From contig CAXIPT010000001.1 of NCBI GenBank assembly GCA_964030475.1, forward strand, positions 4,976,995-5,040,994: a stretch of DNA of 64,000 nt. The letters are read 5' to 3'. How positions within the stretch are numbered: the first letter of the stretch is position 1; each line of letters starts with the position of its first letter. Both the position numbers and the translations under genes were made by a program. The DNA comes from Tethya wilhelma (Eukaryota > Porifera > Demospongiae > Tethyida > Tethyidae). Positions 31,362-45,600 of this stretch are shown here, piece by piece. The notes under the pieces were generated by a model. That model saw nothing but the letters and a program-made list of their open reading frames with translations, was not told the origin of the DNA and did not search any database.

Positions 31362-34300
31362 CTTTCCTTCTCACCCAACACGCCTGCCTCCAGTCATGCC
31401 AAGGTCATCACCCTACTCTCTACGGTCATCCTATGCTGTGCTGGCCTCATCATGGTGAGTGCCATTGTTGGCTGGCAGTATGGCTTCAACCACTTCACAT
31501 TCCTCTACTCTGAAGTCTTTATCCTGTTTGCAAAGACTCTCCACACCATCATCAGGTGAGTTAGCATCATAATTGATGTTTACTAATTTTTCTGGTTGTT
31601 TTTTTTTAGTTTCCTGCTATTTGCACAGCTAGATTTTTTATTTTTCTCTATGAATCCCAGATATATCATTCACTTGTGGTACATGCATCATGATGGTGTT
31701 TGGGAGAATCAGAGTAGCTATGCCTATTATGTTGAGCTCGTTCTGGAGTTGCTGGCCTTGTGTGTGGATTTTGTGCACCACGTTCACATGCTGCTCTGGG
31801 CTAACATGTTCCTGAGTGTTGCTAGCCTCATCCTACTGATGAAGCTGAGATTCTTGTACCAGGTATTTTAATAGTCCTATGAGTACTTGATTGCTTTGCT
31901 CATGTTTATTGTACAGCATTCTTCTATAATAGCTTCCCATTTTGAATGTAAAGGGTATTATGTAATAGGTAATAAGACTGAAATGTATATTTTTGGGATT
32001 CTTAGTTCAGGGTCACTTTTATATTAGCATTTTAGTTCAGGGTCACCTTTATATTAGAATTGTAGTTGGCTTTTCCCTTTTGCTATGTGGCATTTTGAAC
32101 TTGTGCTATTTCAAAAAGAACAACAGTAGACATGTGACAAGACCATGAAACTGTGTGCCTGGTTGCCTTTCTTCCTCAGGAGATACAGAGACGGTTGAAG
32201 AGGCACCGCAAGTACATCACAGTGAGCCACACGTTGGAGAAGAGGTATCCACTGCTCTCCAGACAAGACCTGATGATGCTCGACGAAACCTGTGCAATCT
32301 GCTGGGAGAAGATGAACTCCGCCCGTCAACTTCCCTGTGGCCACCTCTTCCACATGTAGGGGACATTTCGTATAGCTAGAGAGTAGATTTTTTTGCAGAA
32401 AAGAAATAGCCAAATATTTTGCTGTTTTAAGTGCAAATTCAAATCTCTAGGTATACTGTATAGCTGGAAATATTGACGGAGATTTTAATTTGACGGTTTG
32501 ACGGGCAAAGTTCAAATTGTCAAATTAAGTCCATCAATATTTTGGCCACTGTATATGCATGTACTATGTGCACGCGCACATTGTCAATGGTCAATATTTA
32601 TATTTTACGTTCTGCGGAGCAAACCGTCAAATTTTTTGACTGTAAATATTTCTGGCTATACAGTATGGAGAGTCCAAATGGTAGCTTATTAATAATAATT
32701 ACAAGTGAAGTGAATATGTTGGTGTAAGAAATAACAAATTTTGATTCTCAACATCTCTTGACAGATTCTTTCCTTTATTATTATTATTGCAGGGGTTGTC
32801 TCACATCGTGGTTGGAACAGGACACGGTGTGTCCCACATGTCGTCACTCACTCAGTGAGGACCTGCGTCCGTCCAATGACGGGGGTGAGGTGGACCATGA
32901 GGGCGTGGTCAGAGGAGAGCAGAGGCTCCACAGAAGAGGGAGGAATGATAGGAGAAACTGGCTGCTTCATTTCAACGGTGCTTCCATAGCTAGTTGGCTG
33001 CCGACGTTCTCACTTCAACTCCATCAAGAGGATGAGAATTGGATCGGCAATGCTGAACATCTCCACAGAGAGGTATACCTGCAATAATTGCGACCGTACT
33101 CATGAGATATTGCCCCTATTCTGATTGTTACTGTATATCCTGACTTGCTGCAATGAATCTGTTTGCTTGTATTTATTATCCTAGGCCGAACCAATGTTTC
33201 CAGAGAGATCAGTCCAAGGGATCACCCTGGACCTAGCTGATGCTCACTCCATCTCTCTCACCGTTGATCAGCCGGCCAATGCCAACAGGTACCTCCCTGG
33301 AGAGGAGGCGGGCAGAGCGGAGCAGACACCCTCTCAAGGGACACCTACCACTCCACCTGGTGGTGGGCCCGGACAGAATGACGCTCCAGGTTCACAACAA
33401 AGTTCACGGGAATCATCGCCGCTAGTACTCACACCCCTCACACCTTCACAAGCCACACCCTTCACACCTTCATCCCTCACGAGTGACGATATTACAAGAT
33501 TGCAAGAATCGCTCCAATCTAGTGATCATCACCATGACAACACAATCTCCACTAATACAAGCAGCAACGAACCGACCATCAGTCAGACTGAGAGCAGTGA
33601 CAATGGTGATGGTGCTACTGCTCTTAGGAGAAGAAAAAGAAGAAATTCAAACTCTGAAACAAAGGCCTCTGGAAGTGAGCCAGACGAGAGTGAGGGCAGT
33701 CCCGAACATAGAGGGTCGATACCACTAGCCCCTTCCATTCAGGGTGGAGAGAGAGAAGGAGGGGTGGATGTGCGTGATAAGCCAATGATGGTGTCCGGAG
33801 GAATTCTGTCATTTGTATCTCTTCAGCAGAGGAAAGAGCAGCTATTAGTCAATGCAAGAAGGTAGGGTGTGTATGAGTTGTGTGTGTGTGTGTGTGTGTG
33901 TGTATTTGATTGAGGTTGGTAATCATGTGTGTCAAATTTAATTGGAAAGTTAAGGGTGTGTATCTAGCATTAAGAGCTAGGCCTTCCATGCTAGACTTAT
34001 TGCTGTACATAGGAATACCGTATTGTGTAAATTTGAACAAGCTTATTATGTCCAGTGAGCAGCAGAAATCTAAAGTCCATTTGGTTTGAGAATTCCTTCC
34101 GGTAGGAAAATTGTTTAACTTTTTCAACCAATTTCAAAATTTCAAATACCATTGGAATGCCCACTTTCTCCTGGTTCTTTTGGTTGCTTTTGACACCTTA
34201 ATTATCAGTCGACTAGTCATGTATTTCTTATAAGAAAAATATTGACCATATCATTATGATAGTATTGACTATAATATAGCATGTATCCTGAATCTCATGG

Positions 34301-34457
34301 TCAATCACGCGTTTCATTTACAGCGGAATTCTCAAACCAGATTGACTTTAGTTCGATGGGCTAATAAGTAATAAAGTAATAACTGACCTCTAGTGTTTGA
34401 ATGTTATACCTCTGCAGGCAATATCTCTTGAAGGAGCACAGCAGTCAGAATGAATGA
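30695..34457 (+). CDS. AMFR: AMFR/gp78 ER-membrane RING E3 ubiquitin ligase
   Basis: ERAD E3 ligase of the ER membrane. Start ATG 30695 (MPLDRVDQLPLP); stop 34455-34457 (last exon 34418-34457). N-terminal half is polytopic (several TM segments across 30740-31865). RING-H2: CAICWEKMNSARQLPCGHLF then MGCLTSWLEQDTVCPTCR, split by an intron between 32358 and 32793. A CUE-like ubiquitin-binding region follows (EPMFPERSVQGITLDLADAH; keeps the MFP and DL positions), then a long Ser/Thr/Pro-rich linker with a basic patch LRRRKRR. The extreme C-terminus (QQRKEQLLVNARRQYLL) resembles the p97/VCP-interacting motif of gp78. The acceptor of the exon at 31362 ends a (CA)n run, and a MITE sits in the intron between the two RING exons. 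Confidence 0.92.
32453..32666. mobile_element. MITE-like element, 214 bp, AMFR intron
   Basis: Terminal inverted repeats 32453-32474 and 32645-32666 match at 20 of 22 positions (atactgtatagc end). Sub-terminal block aatttgacggtttg also recurs inverted. No coding content. Shares its atacYgtatagc end with the element at 37217-37446. Confidence 0.75.
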
Positions 34458-34773
34458 AATGAACACTTCCCACTACTGCACATGTTGAAGTCATGTAGAC
34501 CTATTGATCTTGACATAGACCATGCACTAGTAAAATATCTCCCTTTCATTTCCACACTCAGCAATACTTTGATTTAGCAAATGCGCACACATCTCAAATT
34601 TTAAATTTCCACCCCTTCAATTATTTCGATTTATGATGTACAATATTTCTTCAATTTTTTGTGAAAGATATTTTTTTTGATTTGTACTAGCTGTAAAAGT
34701 GTGTCATTTTGAACTATTAAAAGGAAAGTGTTTGATATGTCTTCAGTAGTTAGTGTGCATAAAGAGGTGCACA

Positions 34774-35191
34774 TCATTTCTTTGCACTGCCCTCTTCTCT
34801 TGTCTCCACCTGCTGGATGAGTTCATTGATATTCTTCTCCAAATCGTCTACTCTTTTACCCATCTCATCTAGTCTGCCAATGATCTGCTCAGACATCTGC
34901 TGGAACTTTTGTTGCTGCATATGTGAACCATGCACGAGAGACAGACGTATATAGTAGATAAATATTTACTGCTACAAACATAGGCTGTGTCTAGAGCTGT
35001 AGGCTTACCATATTCCCTAATAGTTCTTCAACCTGAAGTGAAAGGAAATTGAAACTTTTGATGTTTTTATTTGACATGAAATTCATTTGGCTGGGAGGGC
35101 TTACAAATTTTGTGAGTTGTTCTGAGCCTTCTTGTCCTTCAGCAGACTCTTGCTGGTCGTTCACAGCCGTATCCACAGGTTTATCTGCCAT
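34774..35191 (-). CDS. HSBP1: HSBP1, heat-shock factor binding protein 1
   Basis: Small coiled-coil protein that in animals binds the trimerisation region of HSF1 and damps the heat-shock response. Three exons: 35191-35105, 35032-35009 (24 nt) and 34917-34774; 84 residues. The core heptads [25 protein letters not shown] then [20 protein letters not shown] align with vertebrate HSBP1. The N-terminal ~29 residues (acidic/Gln-rich) are longer than in vertebrates. Divergent from PYROXD1 with 111 bp between start codons. Confidence 0.92.
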
Positions 35192-35302
35192 AGCTGAACA
35201 GTTTCACACTTCTCAGTCTCTGTTTAATCTCCCTAGCCACGCCCACAATGTTTTTAATAATGCACACCTAGTCCTCTTGCACAATCACTTCAGAGAGTTG
35301 CA
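35192..35302. promoter_or_regulatory. Bidirectional promoter interval HSBP1 / PYROXD1
   Basis: 111 bp between opposite ATGs, so both 5' untranslated regions and the core promoter must fit here or overlap the genes. No canonical heat-shock element triple (nGAAn) was recognised. Confidence 0.5.
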
Positions 35303-38146
35303 ATGGCTACTAGCTGTAAGCAGACGGACAGTGGTCGTTTGTATGTTGTAGTAGGAGGTGGAATTGCAGGAGTATCTTGTGCAGAAGAGGTGATTTGGCA
35401 TGATTGGCTATGTGTATGTTTCTCCAGATCTATGGGCCGGTAGCCCTCTCTACCTATGATTATACCCTAAAGCTCTTGTCAACAATTATTCCCTCCAAGT
35501 GTGTTATAAGCTATGATTTATGGGTAGCATTCTTCCTCTCCCATTAGCTCTCTACTCTTGACCCCAGGTCTTCAATCTACCTAGTCAGCAGCTCGCCTCT
35601 CATCAAGGCTGTCACAAACTTTACCAAGGCATGTGAAAATAATTTGATCTCATGCTCATGGTGGTTCATAATGAGAATATTGTGTCCAGGTATCACGGGC
35701 TTTGGAGCAGTTTGACGTAGAGGAGCAGTCAGGTACCCACCTCACTCAGGCCTGTCCTAATGTCACTATCCTCCACACTTCACTGACCTCCATCTCTCCC
35801 ACCAGCAAGATTGTTCAACTTGCTAATGATGCACATCTGAAGTATGACAAACTATGCATATGCACAGGGGGCACTCCAAAGGTTAGCTGTGAATGTAGTA
35901 CGATTGTGTGCTTCACATTGTTATTGAAAATCAAGTACACTCATAAAATTAATTTTCAATTAACTAATATCTATCAAATACACAGGTAATAGCCAAAGAT
36001 CATCCTAGGGTGATTGGGATTAGGGACACAGAGAGTGTTCAGGTGTGTGTGCATGTGTGTGTACATGTATTGTCTACATCTATACCATCTGTATATATGT
36101 GTGATAATCCTTTTCATTGTGCATCTTATTACATTGCAGGAGTTTCAGAAGAGACTTGGAAATGCAAGGAGAATTATGGTGGTAGGCAATGGAGGAATAG
36201 CTACTGAACTAGTGTAGGTCAATGCAACACCTCCTAGGTTTCTACCCAAGGGTAAATTAAGATTGTCTTCACATCATGCAGCTATGAAGTGAGTGGTTGT
36301 GAAGTGGTATGGGCCATCAAGGACCATTCCATTACTCACACATTTGTTGATGAGGGTGCGGCTACCTTCTTCCTACCCCATCTTGTTGGGACAAGTTCAT
36401 CTGACTCTGAATCTCCACAAGGAAAGGACTCACTGCTGGAAATCAAACCACTCAAGAGAGCCAAGTACACTGTTGACTCTGGTGCACCACAGTCTAGGAG
36501 TGCTCCTTTTATGAGTCACTATGGTAGTAGTGGTGGTACAGCTGCTGGTAGTGCACTCGGACCAGACTGGCACTCAGATCTACAGATGAAAGGGAGAGCC
36601 TTTGATGGGGTATGTCACGTATGTGTTCTATATACATAAATCTGTAGAGAAATATATTGAACAGCGTTAGTTGCTTTCATATGAAGTGTATATGTACATG
36701 TCCTGTGATTTGCAGCAATACAGACATGTACATGTGGAGTATCAGTGCGAAGTGCTCCAGCTACTCACACCAGTTGAATTCAAAGCAAGGCAAACCTCCC
36801 CTACAGAGTTCCCTAAGACCACTCCCTCCACCACCAACCTACCCACTGACAACAGTGAGACCAAAGAGCTAAGTACAACAGCCCAAAATTTGAGAGCTTG
36901 TGAAGCATCGTGTCCTAAAGACTGTGAAGGCAGCTGGCCTGTCTATGTTGAACTCTCCAATAAGAAAGTGTACGGCTGTGACCTAATGGTGTCAGCAACA
37001 GGTGTCACTCCAAGTGCATCTTGTTTGAACATTGCAAAGGAACAAGAAAGCACCAGTGGTGATGGTGGCAGTTGTGGATTGAAGTTGTCTGACATTGATG
37101 GTGGGATCGTTGTGGACTCAGAGATGAGGAGCAGCCTGCCCAGTGTGTATGCAGCTGGTGACGTGTGCACTATAGCATGGGACCAACAGTCAGACTTGTG
37201 GTTTCAGGTACGTATATATACCGTATAGCGGGTAAATTTGGCAGGCTTAAAATTTGGTTAATTCCCCTTTTTAGCATGATTGGCGATTTTAAATTTGGTG
37301 ATTTAATTCTGCACGCTGCATTGTTTATATGCACGTGCATGCATATAAAACTGTTTGGCAATTTTTGAAATTTGGTGATTTGCAGAATAATTCCCCAATT
37401 CACCAAATTTAATTCTCGCCAAATTTACCCGCTAAATGTTATACAGAAAAATAAAACAAATTACAAATCCTGTCACTCCTTGTGTATAGAGTCATACTGT
37501 ATGTAGGCTATAATGTAGCATTGATATAAAATGACCCACCTCTGTCTACAATAGATGCGTCTGTGGACCCAGGCCCGCCAGATGGGTGCCTATGCTGCCA
37601 GGTGCATGGTGGCACACACCAGTAGGTTGCTGTACGATTGTAGACTGTACCATTATCTTGCTCTTCTTGTTGTTGTTGACAGATTGTGAGCCTATCACTC
37701 CTGATTTCTGTTTTGAACTCTTTGCACACGTGACTCAATTCTTTGGCTATAAGGTGGTCCTGTTGGGCAAGTACAACGCACAGGGACTTGGGAAGGACTA
37801 TGAAATATTACTAAGATGTACAAAAGGTAAAACAACTGCTCTATTATTATACAAGATTGTGTGACTCCTGCTGGACATATAAATTTTCAGGAGTTGAGTA
37901 TGTAAAGGTGATTCTTCATCATGGAAAGATGGTGGGAGCAATCCTCATTGGAGAAACAGACCTGGAAGTGAGTGACTGTATTACATTGAGTCTTTCTCTG
38001 TTAGCTTAGTTGGTAATGGTTGTCAATAATCTCAAAATTAACTGTAGGAAACATTTGAGAATTTGATCTTGAATGGAATGGACCTCAGTCGATTTGGAGA
38101 GTCCCTCCTGGATCCAGACATTGACATTGAGGACTATTTTGACTAG
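35303..38146 (+). CDS. PYROXD1: PYROXD1, FAD-dependent pyridine nucleotide-disulfide oxidoreductase
   Basis: Class-I flavoprotein; in vertebrates protects the tRNA ligase complex and supports muscle. Start ATG 35303, stop 38144-38146. FAD loop [15 protein letters not shown], then exon 35548 onward ([20 protein letters not shown]), [17 protein letters not shown], the NAD(H) loop [55 protein letters not shown], and the C-terminal [20 protein letters not shown] and [13 protein letters not shown]. The order and tail match PYROXD1; no CxxC redox pair, as is normal for this family. The intron after TNFTK has a GC donor (AAG/GCATGT). The linker before WPVYVEL is longer and Thr-rich. A MITE lies in the intron at 37217-37446. 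Confidence 0.93.
37217..37446. mobile_element. MITE-like element, ~230 bp, PYROXD1 intron
   Basis: Inverted ends: ccgtatagcgggtaaatttg at the left and its inverted partner (cgccaaatttacccgctaaa) at the right share the 15-bp block gcgggtaaatttggc. The inside is A/T-rich with repeated aaatttggtgatt-like blocks. No coding content. Confidence 0.7.
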
Positions 38147-38445
38147 TGCTCAATATTTAATTTCTTTAATAAACTCATATATTTTGAACTCATTATCAAA
38201 TCATATAAATACTCATGTAGTTATTTATTCTAAAATCATGTTAACAAGTAGAGTGAGTGCAATTTGATACAATGCACATGTACAGTGCATGTACACCAAC
38301 AGAATTAATACAACCACAACAAATTATTGCATACAAAAATTATTGCTGGAATGCTGAATAAATTGTTTACGCTAAACTGTGTGTGCGAGAAAGAGAAAGA
38401 GAGAGCTTGAAGTAAAATGGAATTACACTCTTATGGAATGTTCAA

Positions 38446-38632
38446 TTACCTGTCTACAAGTGGTTCTTTGAGCTCAGATGCAACTGCTGAGGGTTGCTGA
38501 TCAGTTAGTTTGAAAACACTCTCTATTACTGACAGTTCTGTGCTGGTTGTATTAAGACCACAGAAGGCGGTCCAGTCATTCACTACCATTCCAGCACCTA
38601 TTACCTCACTACCACGATTCACTGTACCAGCC

Positions 38633-38678
<46 letters not shown>

Positions 38679-39864
38679 AGAGTTGGGGGACAGCTGTGAT
38701 TCTCTCAAACCAACACTCACCACTAGTGGTACTTGCAATAGAGATGAAAGTTCATCTTGATCCTCAATCTTTGTTTTAGGGTGAACCTAATACAAATAGA
38801 CACACACATTGAAACTGTACAATTGACAACAGCATACTGCTCAACCTACCAGTCCTCCTCTGTTACTGAAACAACAGTAGGTGCCAACCAATACATTCCC
38901 AGCAACTGTCTGCTTAAACACTTCTACATTGAGAGTGTCTGCCAAAATCTCCTCAGTTTCCTGCAAGCAAACATACAGTAGCTGTTGTTAGAAACCTAAA
39001 TGCTACACACATACACACATCCAGACATCTAGGCATAATCCCAGTGAAAATAAACCATCCACTCCCTCACTGACCTTGTCCAGGTCAGGGTGCACTAGTG
39101 CTACGTAGTCGTTACAAGAGATGACATTCCCCAGAGCGGAGAGCTTTTCTTCCACCCTCTGGATCTTCACAGAGTCAGGGAGGGAGTTGCGTATGTGCTG
39201 GAGCTCTTGATCAGTGGTGGAGCTGGGCACCAAAAGACCATGCCTGTTGCCTGGGAATCAATAAACATCACATTGAGAGAATTTTTAACAAAATTAATAC
39301 CGTACAGACTTAAAGTAGAGATATTATAGTATGCTTAAAGTGCCACTAAAAAATAATGACAACCTTTGGGAGGTGCATTATTGGGATGTCAAAAATTGCA
39401 TCTGGAGTAAAATAGCATGTAAAATATATAGCATGTTTGAGACACCATGTGGCACATAATTAATATTTGGAGGGGGCACTTTAAATAGAGTCTGTACGCA
39501 TACAGTTCTGTCTGGCTAGTCAGACTTCCTCTCCATGTAAAGGAGTCAGGCCAGCCACATACATGCACGCACATACACTCCACTTACCAACACACATTCT
39601 TCCAACTATTCTACAGTCTCCAACTGAGGCATAGACGACGGGAATGGTTTCCGATAATTCTCCCTCGAACACACTGCAGTAAAGGAAGATCAATGTATAT
39701 ACATTATGGGTCTGACTAGTAAGCGGCATCAAAAAGAGAGATGACGGGTTTAGGTACCTGTAGAAGTTGGCTGAACCACCAATGGCCACCAAACAGTAGG
39801 CATTGGTCAATTTGGAGAAGACCCCCACTTCATTGTTGCCTTCAAACTGCACACGGACTGCCAT
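38446..39864 (-). CDS. EIF6: eIF6, 60S ribosome anti-association factor
   Basis: Binds the 60S subunit and prevents premature joining with 40S; also needed for 60S biogenesis. About 245 residues, the universal length. Start Met 39864 ([20 protein letters not shown]), then [120 protein letters not shown] and a divergent tail ending EPLVDR. Exons split within the pentein repeats. The acceptor of the VAGTVNRG exon is preceded by (CT)n (GA tract 38634-38674 on the plus strand). Confidence 0.95.
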
Positions 39865-40336
39865 CTTTTAGAACGTCTGTCACTGGGTTAAATAAATCAG
39901 GCTCTAGACAAGAATGATACAGCTCAACTGGTGGTTGTTTGATGATATATATTTTTTCCAGAGATGCTCTTTTATTCGGAAATTGCACATGTGTATGACA
40001 CTTGTCTGGCTTCAGACTTGCAATCTTTTGTGCAATAGCCTAAACGTGTGCTAAAAATAGCAACAAGCCCCACCCACTTAACAAATCTTATACTTTTACA
40101 TTATAACGACCCGTACTCAAAAATTGAAGGTTAAATGTCAAGTTCATGTTTACCCATTCAACATGATAATAATACACAGAGACAAACAATATACACAGAC
40201 ACGAAAAAGAGAAATCGAATCAGAAAAAAAGTAAATTGAATAAAGATTTAATTTTTAGAGGTGTAAATATACAACAATAATAATGTACATGAGATATGAT
40301 AGCTTACAAGATGATTTTGCAGCGGTGCCATTACTA
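39865..40336. other. Intergenic between eIF6 5' end and ZCCHC14 3' end
   Basis: A/T-rich, no coding exon or repeat recognised. Must contain the eIF6 promoter and the ZCCHC14 3' untranslated region. Confidence 0.5.
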
Positions 40337-42074
40337 CTAACTGTGCATTTTCTTGTTTGAAAATTTGCTCTTTGGTGTCACTTTGACATCTACCATCCTC
40401 TCCAGTTTCTTGTGGAAGGCTGCAAGTAGAGAGACAAAGAAGCATCAATGTGAGAGTACACCATACAGGAAGAATTATCCTGTCTTAGAGAATTTGGTCC
40501 GGCAGTATTTTTGGTGCATGCCTAGTAATACTTCCATTTATTTCGAATGCCACAAACATAATTATATTCCATGGTTACTGGTATGCTATCTATATTGCAT
40601 GCAATGCAAATTCTACTGACCAATGTATATAGTGTGTAATTGTCAAACTTACAATCAGGGTTGTTGCTCTCCAGAGTTTTACCAGGGCAGGTGGTCCCAA
40701 CGTGACCTCTCTTTCCACAGTTAAAACAGGAAGCGGGGGGAGACCCCTGCCCATGATTAGGCACAACCCCCTGATAAAGAACGGGGGTACCGACCACAAA
40801 CGACTGAGCATGGGGCGGGCCAAGTCTCATCTGGGGAGGTGGAGTTCTCATCAGCCCGTTGACCACGGTGTTCTGATAGTTGAGAGCAGTGACGTGGGGT
40901 GAATACTGTACTGTGTGCTGCTGGTGGTGTTGACCACGGACGGGTGCAGGGAGGAGGACGTGACGGACGGGGGACACCCAGTTGGCGGAGGTGCCAGCAC
41001 TTGTGGTAGGGGGGGCTACATTGAAATTAGAGGTTCTGTTCTCACCGCCTTGGAGCAGGGGGGACGGTTGGGTGGTGGAAGAGGAAGAAGAGGTTGAGGT
41101 GCTGTTTATCACTTGAGTTGGAGTGGAGTTGGTTTCGTGAGAGTTTCTTTTGGCGAGAGGAACATGTTTAGAGGAGGAGCTGTGAGTAGAGGATGACTGA
41201 CGATGACTCAGCTGTTGAAAGGGGCTAGCTTGACCAGGGTTGGTGTGAATAGGAATGATCTGTTGGGAATCACCCGCCAGGGAGGGGACATTCGAGGACA
41301 CACTGCTGTTGCTTGAGACGGTGTGCCTGTTGGGAGCTGTTGCGTTGGATGATACCTGTGTTTGATTGTGATGGTAGTGCTGATGGTGGTTGTGAGTGAG
41401 CTCACCGTTAGATGGCATCTGAGCCCACTCTGGTCGGTTCACGACATCCAAATCATCGCAGGGAACCTCTTGGTCCGCCCAACTAGAGGCTGGGCTCGTC
41501 ACAGACTCTCCTGTAACACTTCCACTGGACACACTTCCATCTGCACTAGTCCTGTTCTCCTGGTGGTGGTGGTGGTGACTGTTGGAGTGTTGCTGCTGCT
41601 GTTGTGAGTTGACATTGCGATTCATCGCTGCTGAAACATAGCCACTCTTTTTCTGCGAGCTATGAGGTATGCCCAAGGAAGATGGTGAAACCGGACCTTT
41701 AGTAGGGCTCTCTTGGGAGTCCATTGACACACTAGTATCACCACCGGACACGGATGGAATGGCTCTCAAAATGGCAGCATCAAACGTGCCAGGTCTCTCC
41801 GTGATGGGAGTGCCACTCTCACTCTTGCTGTACCTCTTCTTCATCTGGTAGTCCACTGGTAGGCCGTGCTGGTTCAGAGGGGTCGTCCTTCCAGCTCCAC
41901 TCTGACCTAACTTGTCCAAGCTACACGTGCTCCCGGCAAAACTGAATCCATCCATGCTTGACGATGGGGTGATCCCCTGCTCCATGAGAAGGGCCGCTGG
42001 TAGACTGCATGTTGATGGCTTACGACTCATTCCAGAAGAGAAGGGCATGTCTCTAAAGCCAGTAAAGTTGTTTC

Positions 42075-42127
<53 letters not shown>

Positions 42128-42587
42128 TGTGTGTGTGTGTGTGTGTGTNGTGTGTGTGTGTGTTTGTGAGTGAGTGTGTGTGAATGTATGTGTGTGTACA
42201 TGTGTGAATGTGTGTTTGTGTGTGTGTGTGTTTTGTGTGTGTGTGCACGTGTGTGAATGTGTACAGTTTTCAATTATGCTTTAATTCATGCATGCAGCCA
42301 CACATGCACATGTATAGTGTAGTGTGTATCATCAGCTCATGCCCTAATGCATGGAGTGTGTGTTAGTTGCCATGTATTGCATAATTTTAAAAAGGCAATG
42401 GAATGTCAACTTTAATACTCCATTGTGGTCCTGACCTCCGACGAATAAGGTAAATCATAAAGATGTAACAGGTAGATAGCTTCGAGCAGTTCAGAGGGTG
42501 CTTCCCCTCAATTCAAGGCAACATGTCCATTAAAGGTGAACATGTAATGGCACATACCAATGGCCTCAGAGTACACAACAGCAGTTG

Positions 42588-42630
<43 letters not shown>

Positions 42631-45600
42631 CTTACTTCAATTCATCGAGCTTTCTGTGCAGTTTCTTGGCTGCTCCTTTGGTCATGCCTTTCTCCTCTAG
42701 CTGTTCAAGCGTCATACTGCATATCTGTATTAAAGTAAAAATTATTGATATGTAGGAAGTGACAGAAAAAATGTTAATTTTTATTAGATATAATGAGGGG
42801 AAAGTTCACTGGAGTGTGGTGTTGGAGTGTGGTGTTGGACAGAGCATGCAAAACATGAAGCCATGCAGTTAGCAAACACATTTGGAGTGGCTGGTAATTG
42901 ACTAATAATGAACACACCATAGTAAACATTTGAGCATGATACATGCACACATACATACATACATACATACATACATACATACAGCGTATGTACTCAAATA
43001 CAATTGTTACTACACATATCTCCTCCCTTCATGGAACATCCGTGCACATGTACACACACCCACACACACACACACACGCACACACACCAAAGCAACCAAC
43101 CTCCTCAAATGTGACATTCTCAAAGAGGGAGTAGTACTTGTGCAGTCTGAGGTTCTTGAGCCACCTCAACAAGCTCTCCTCCACCTTCACAGAGGTGTAG
43201 CTCCCATACGACTTGCTCATCTTCGGCCTGGGACTGGGGTTGGGGGAGGAATAAGGTGATCCATCAAACATGTACGGATACGCAGCAGTGGGCGGGTAGT
43301 TGTAGACGATTTGAGGGGAACAGGGGACACCGCTCCGAGGGGTCGAAGTTCCCGAGTGAGGTGGTGAGGGGGTGATGGCGGAGGAGAGGATTGGAGAGGT
43401 GACCACGGCTGTTGGACTCGTCTGCGTCGGGGGGTAGACAGACATGGTTGAGACGGGAGAATTGGTCACCAACGCCCCATTGTACATGACCCCATGTATT
43501 GTAGGGACTTGAATCATGTCATGTATTGAGCTGGGGTTGCTGCCATCCCCCCCGGGGGCACCAGCTAGGGTCCCCGGGGCACAGATGTACTGGATGACGG
43601 GAGGACGTGACCCACTGCCGTAGGAGTCACCACCACCGGGAGAGACAAAACCACTCATTGTTGAGGCAATTATGCCAGACTGAAAGCCCGGGTGTGTCCT
43701 AGCCAAGGTGCTGTTTGTCTCACAAAGTGGAGCTAGCCCAGTTGTTGTGGGGGTGGAAGCCAAATAGGCTATGTTGGTGGTGGTGTTAGGCCCCAATACA
43801 AGAGAGGTCTTTTGGTGGGTGGCAGTTGAATTTGAACAAATGTGATTAGCGAGATGACTAGATGTAGCATGTATATTCCCATTAGTGCTAGCACCAACAG
43901 TGGTTGCTGCAATTGAGTGGACGTGGGTGTTTACAAGGGAAGGTGCCTGCACAACACCACCATCACCACCACTCGTCTCCCTCTGGCTCGAGCCTGAAGG
44001 GTCAAAGGTCGTGTAGGTCGGTGTCATTGAGGGGGAGGCCAGACTGGAAGAGGAGGAGGAGATGAACGAGGGGTTGGGAGGGGTGGAGGTGGGAAGGGAG
44101 ACCCGTGAGGCTGTGAGGGTGACCGTCGAGGCTAGGTCGTCCTCACTGAGACTAGACATACCGATAGGAGTAAAGGCACTGTTGTCGCTCATCTTCACCT
44201 TGATATTGTTGTGTGAGAGAGGGTAGGTGGGTCTTCGTGGAATGACGGGGGTTGTTTCAACGTTGTTCTCCTGGGAGGTGGTTGACGCGGGAGGGAGGGT
44301 GTGGGAGTTCCGTGAGGGTGTGGCAGAGCTGGAAGAGGAAGAGGGGTCAGGGTTCGTTAAGAGCGTGATGCGATGTAAGGGTGAACTGCGTATGGGGATG
44401 GGAGAATGAGTCGGGGAGCCTTTCAACGGTTCGGAGAACACACGAGAACGAGCTTTACCCGACTCAATTAAATCTGAAGAGAGACAAACAAAAATATAAA
44501 CACACAGCAGTAAGCAAATAGAAATTAACGGTGTAGTAATCAGTTTGAACTTTGATACTCAACGGTCATTTTCTTTAAAAATTAATTTAAACATCTAGGA
44601 AAGTCAAAGAAAGCTGATCTTGTATTGATTACATGGTATTATACAAGTGGCAGATTCCAGAGGGTGCGTGATTGACATCACTCCCCTGCCTAGCACTTTG
44701 TAGTATCGAGTTTAAAAAGATCGCTGAATGAAATTACACACTTGACAGAAAATACTCTGGAACGTTTCCAAAATAGTAAGCAAGTCATGCATAGCTGCAA
44801 AAAAAACAATTACAGCTCTCTCTAGGAACAAACTAGATTCCTCATAGCTGGAAAAAACAATTACAGCTCTCTGTAAGAAACTAGGAACAAACTAGATTTC
44901 TCTGGCAGATATAAGAGGTTCTAATCGGCCATCACTGTTCACTGTTGACATGCTGCATACCGTAAAGGTTTGTGATCTTGTGAAAAGGAGGGTACTCCTC
45001 ATTCATGTCAGCCTGCTTCGGCTTGAAGAACTCCAGTACGTGGTGTGATCGTGATATCCTCTCAGCCAGAGTCATCAACTCCCTGTGTGTGTGTGTGGGG
45101 GGGGGGGGGAAGAGGTTACTTACTACACTACTCTATATACAGTCATACAGTCATACAAGTGATGATCGATCACACACATGCAACCATTATAAAGTTTTAA
45201 AACGATAATTCTCATTTTCAATCACAGACCCAAAGTCTGGAGTAAAAACCTCAAAGATGCATAAACAAGAAGGGGTTTAATCCCATGCCTACCAGCTTGC
45301 ATAATCATTAATCAGTGAGTTCATGCACAGTGCATAAAGACAGACACACAATGTGTACAAATAAGGTCAGAGTGAAGCCATGTTGAAGGTCTCTCCATAC
45401 ATGGCTCTGGGACATCAAAACATCAATTAAACCTATGAATATTTTTAATCGTATTCACATGTCGCTAGAGGCCAATAAGACGGCACATTGATTCTGGAAT
45501 GAGCACAGTAGGATTGGTTTATTGAATGCAAACAGTCACATAATTATGACAATATTGGAATCCAAGTGCTTGATTGGCCTAGAAGAATCTAGGTAAACTG

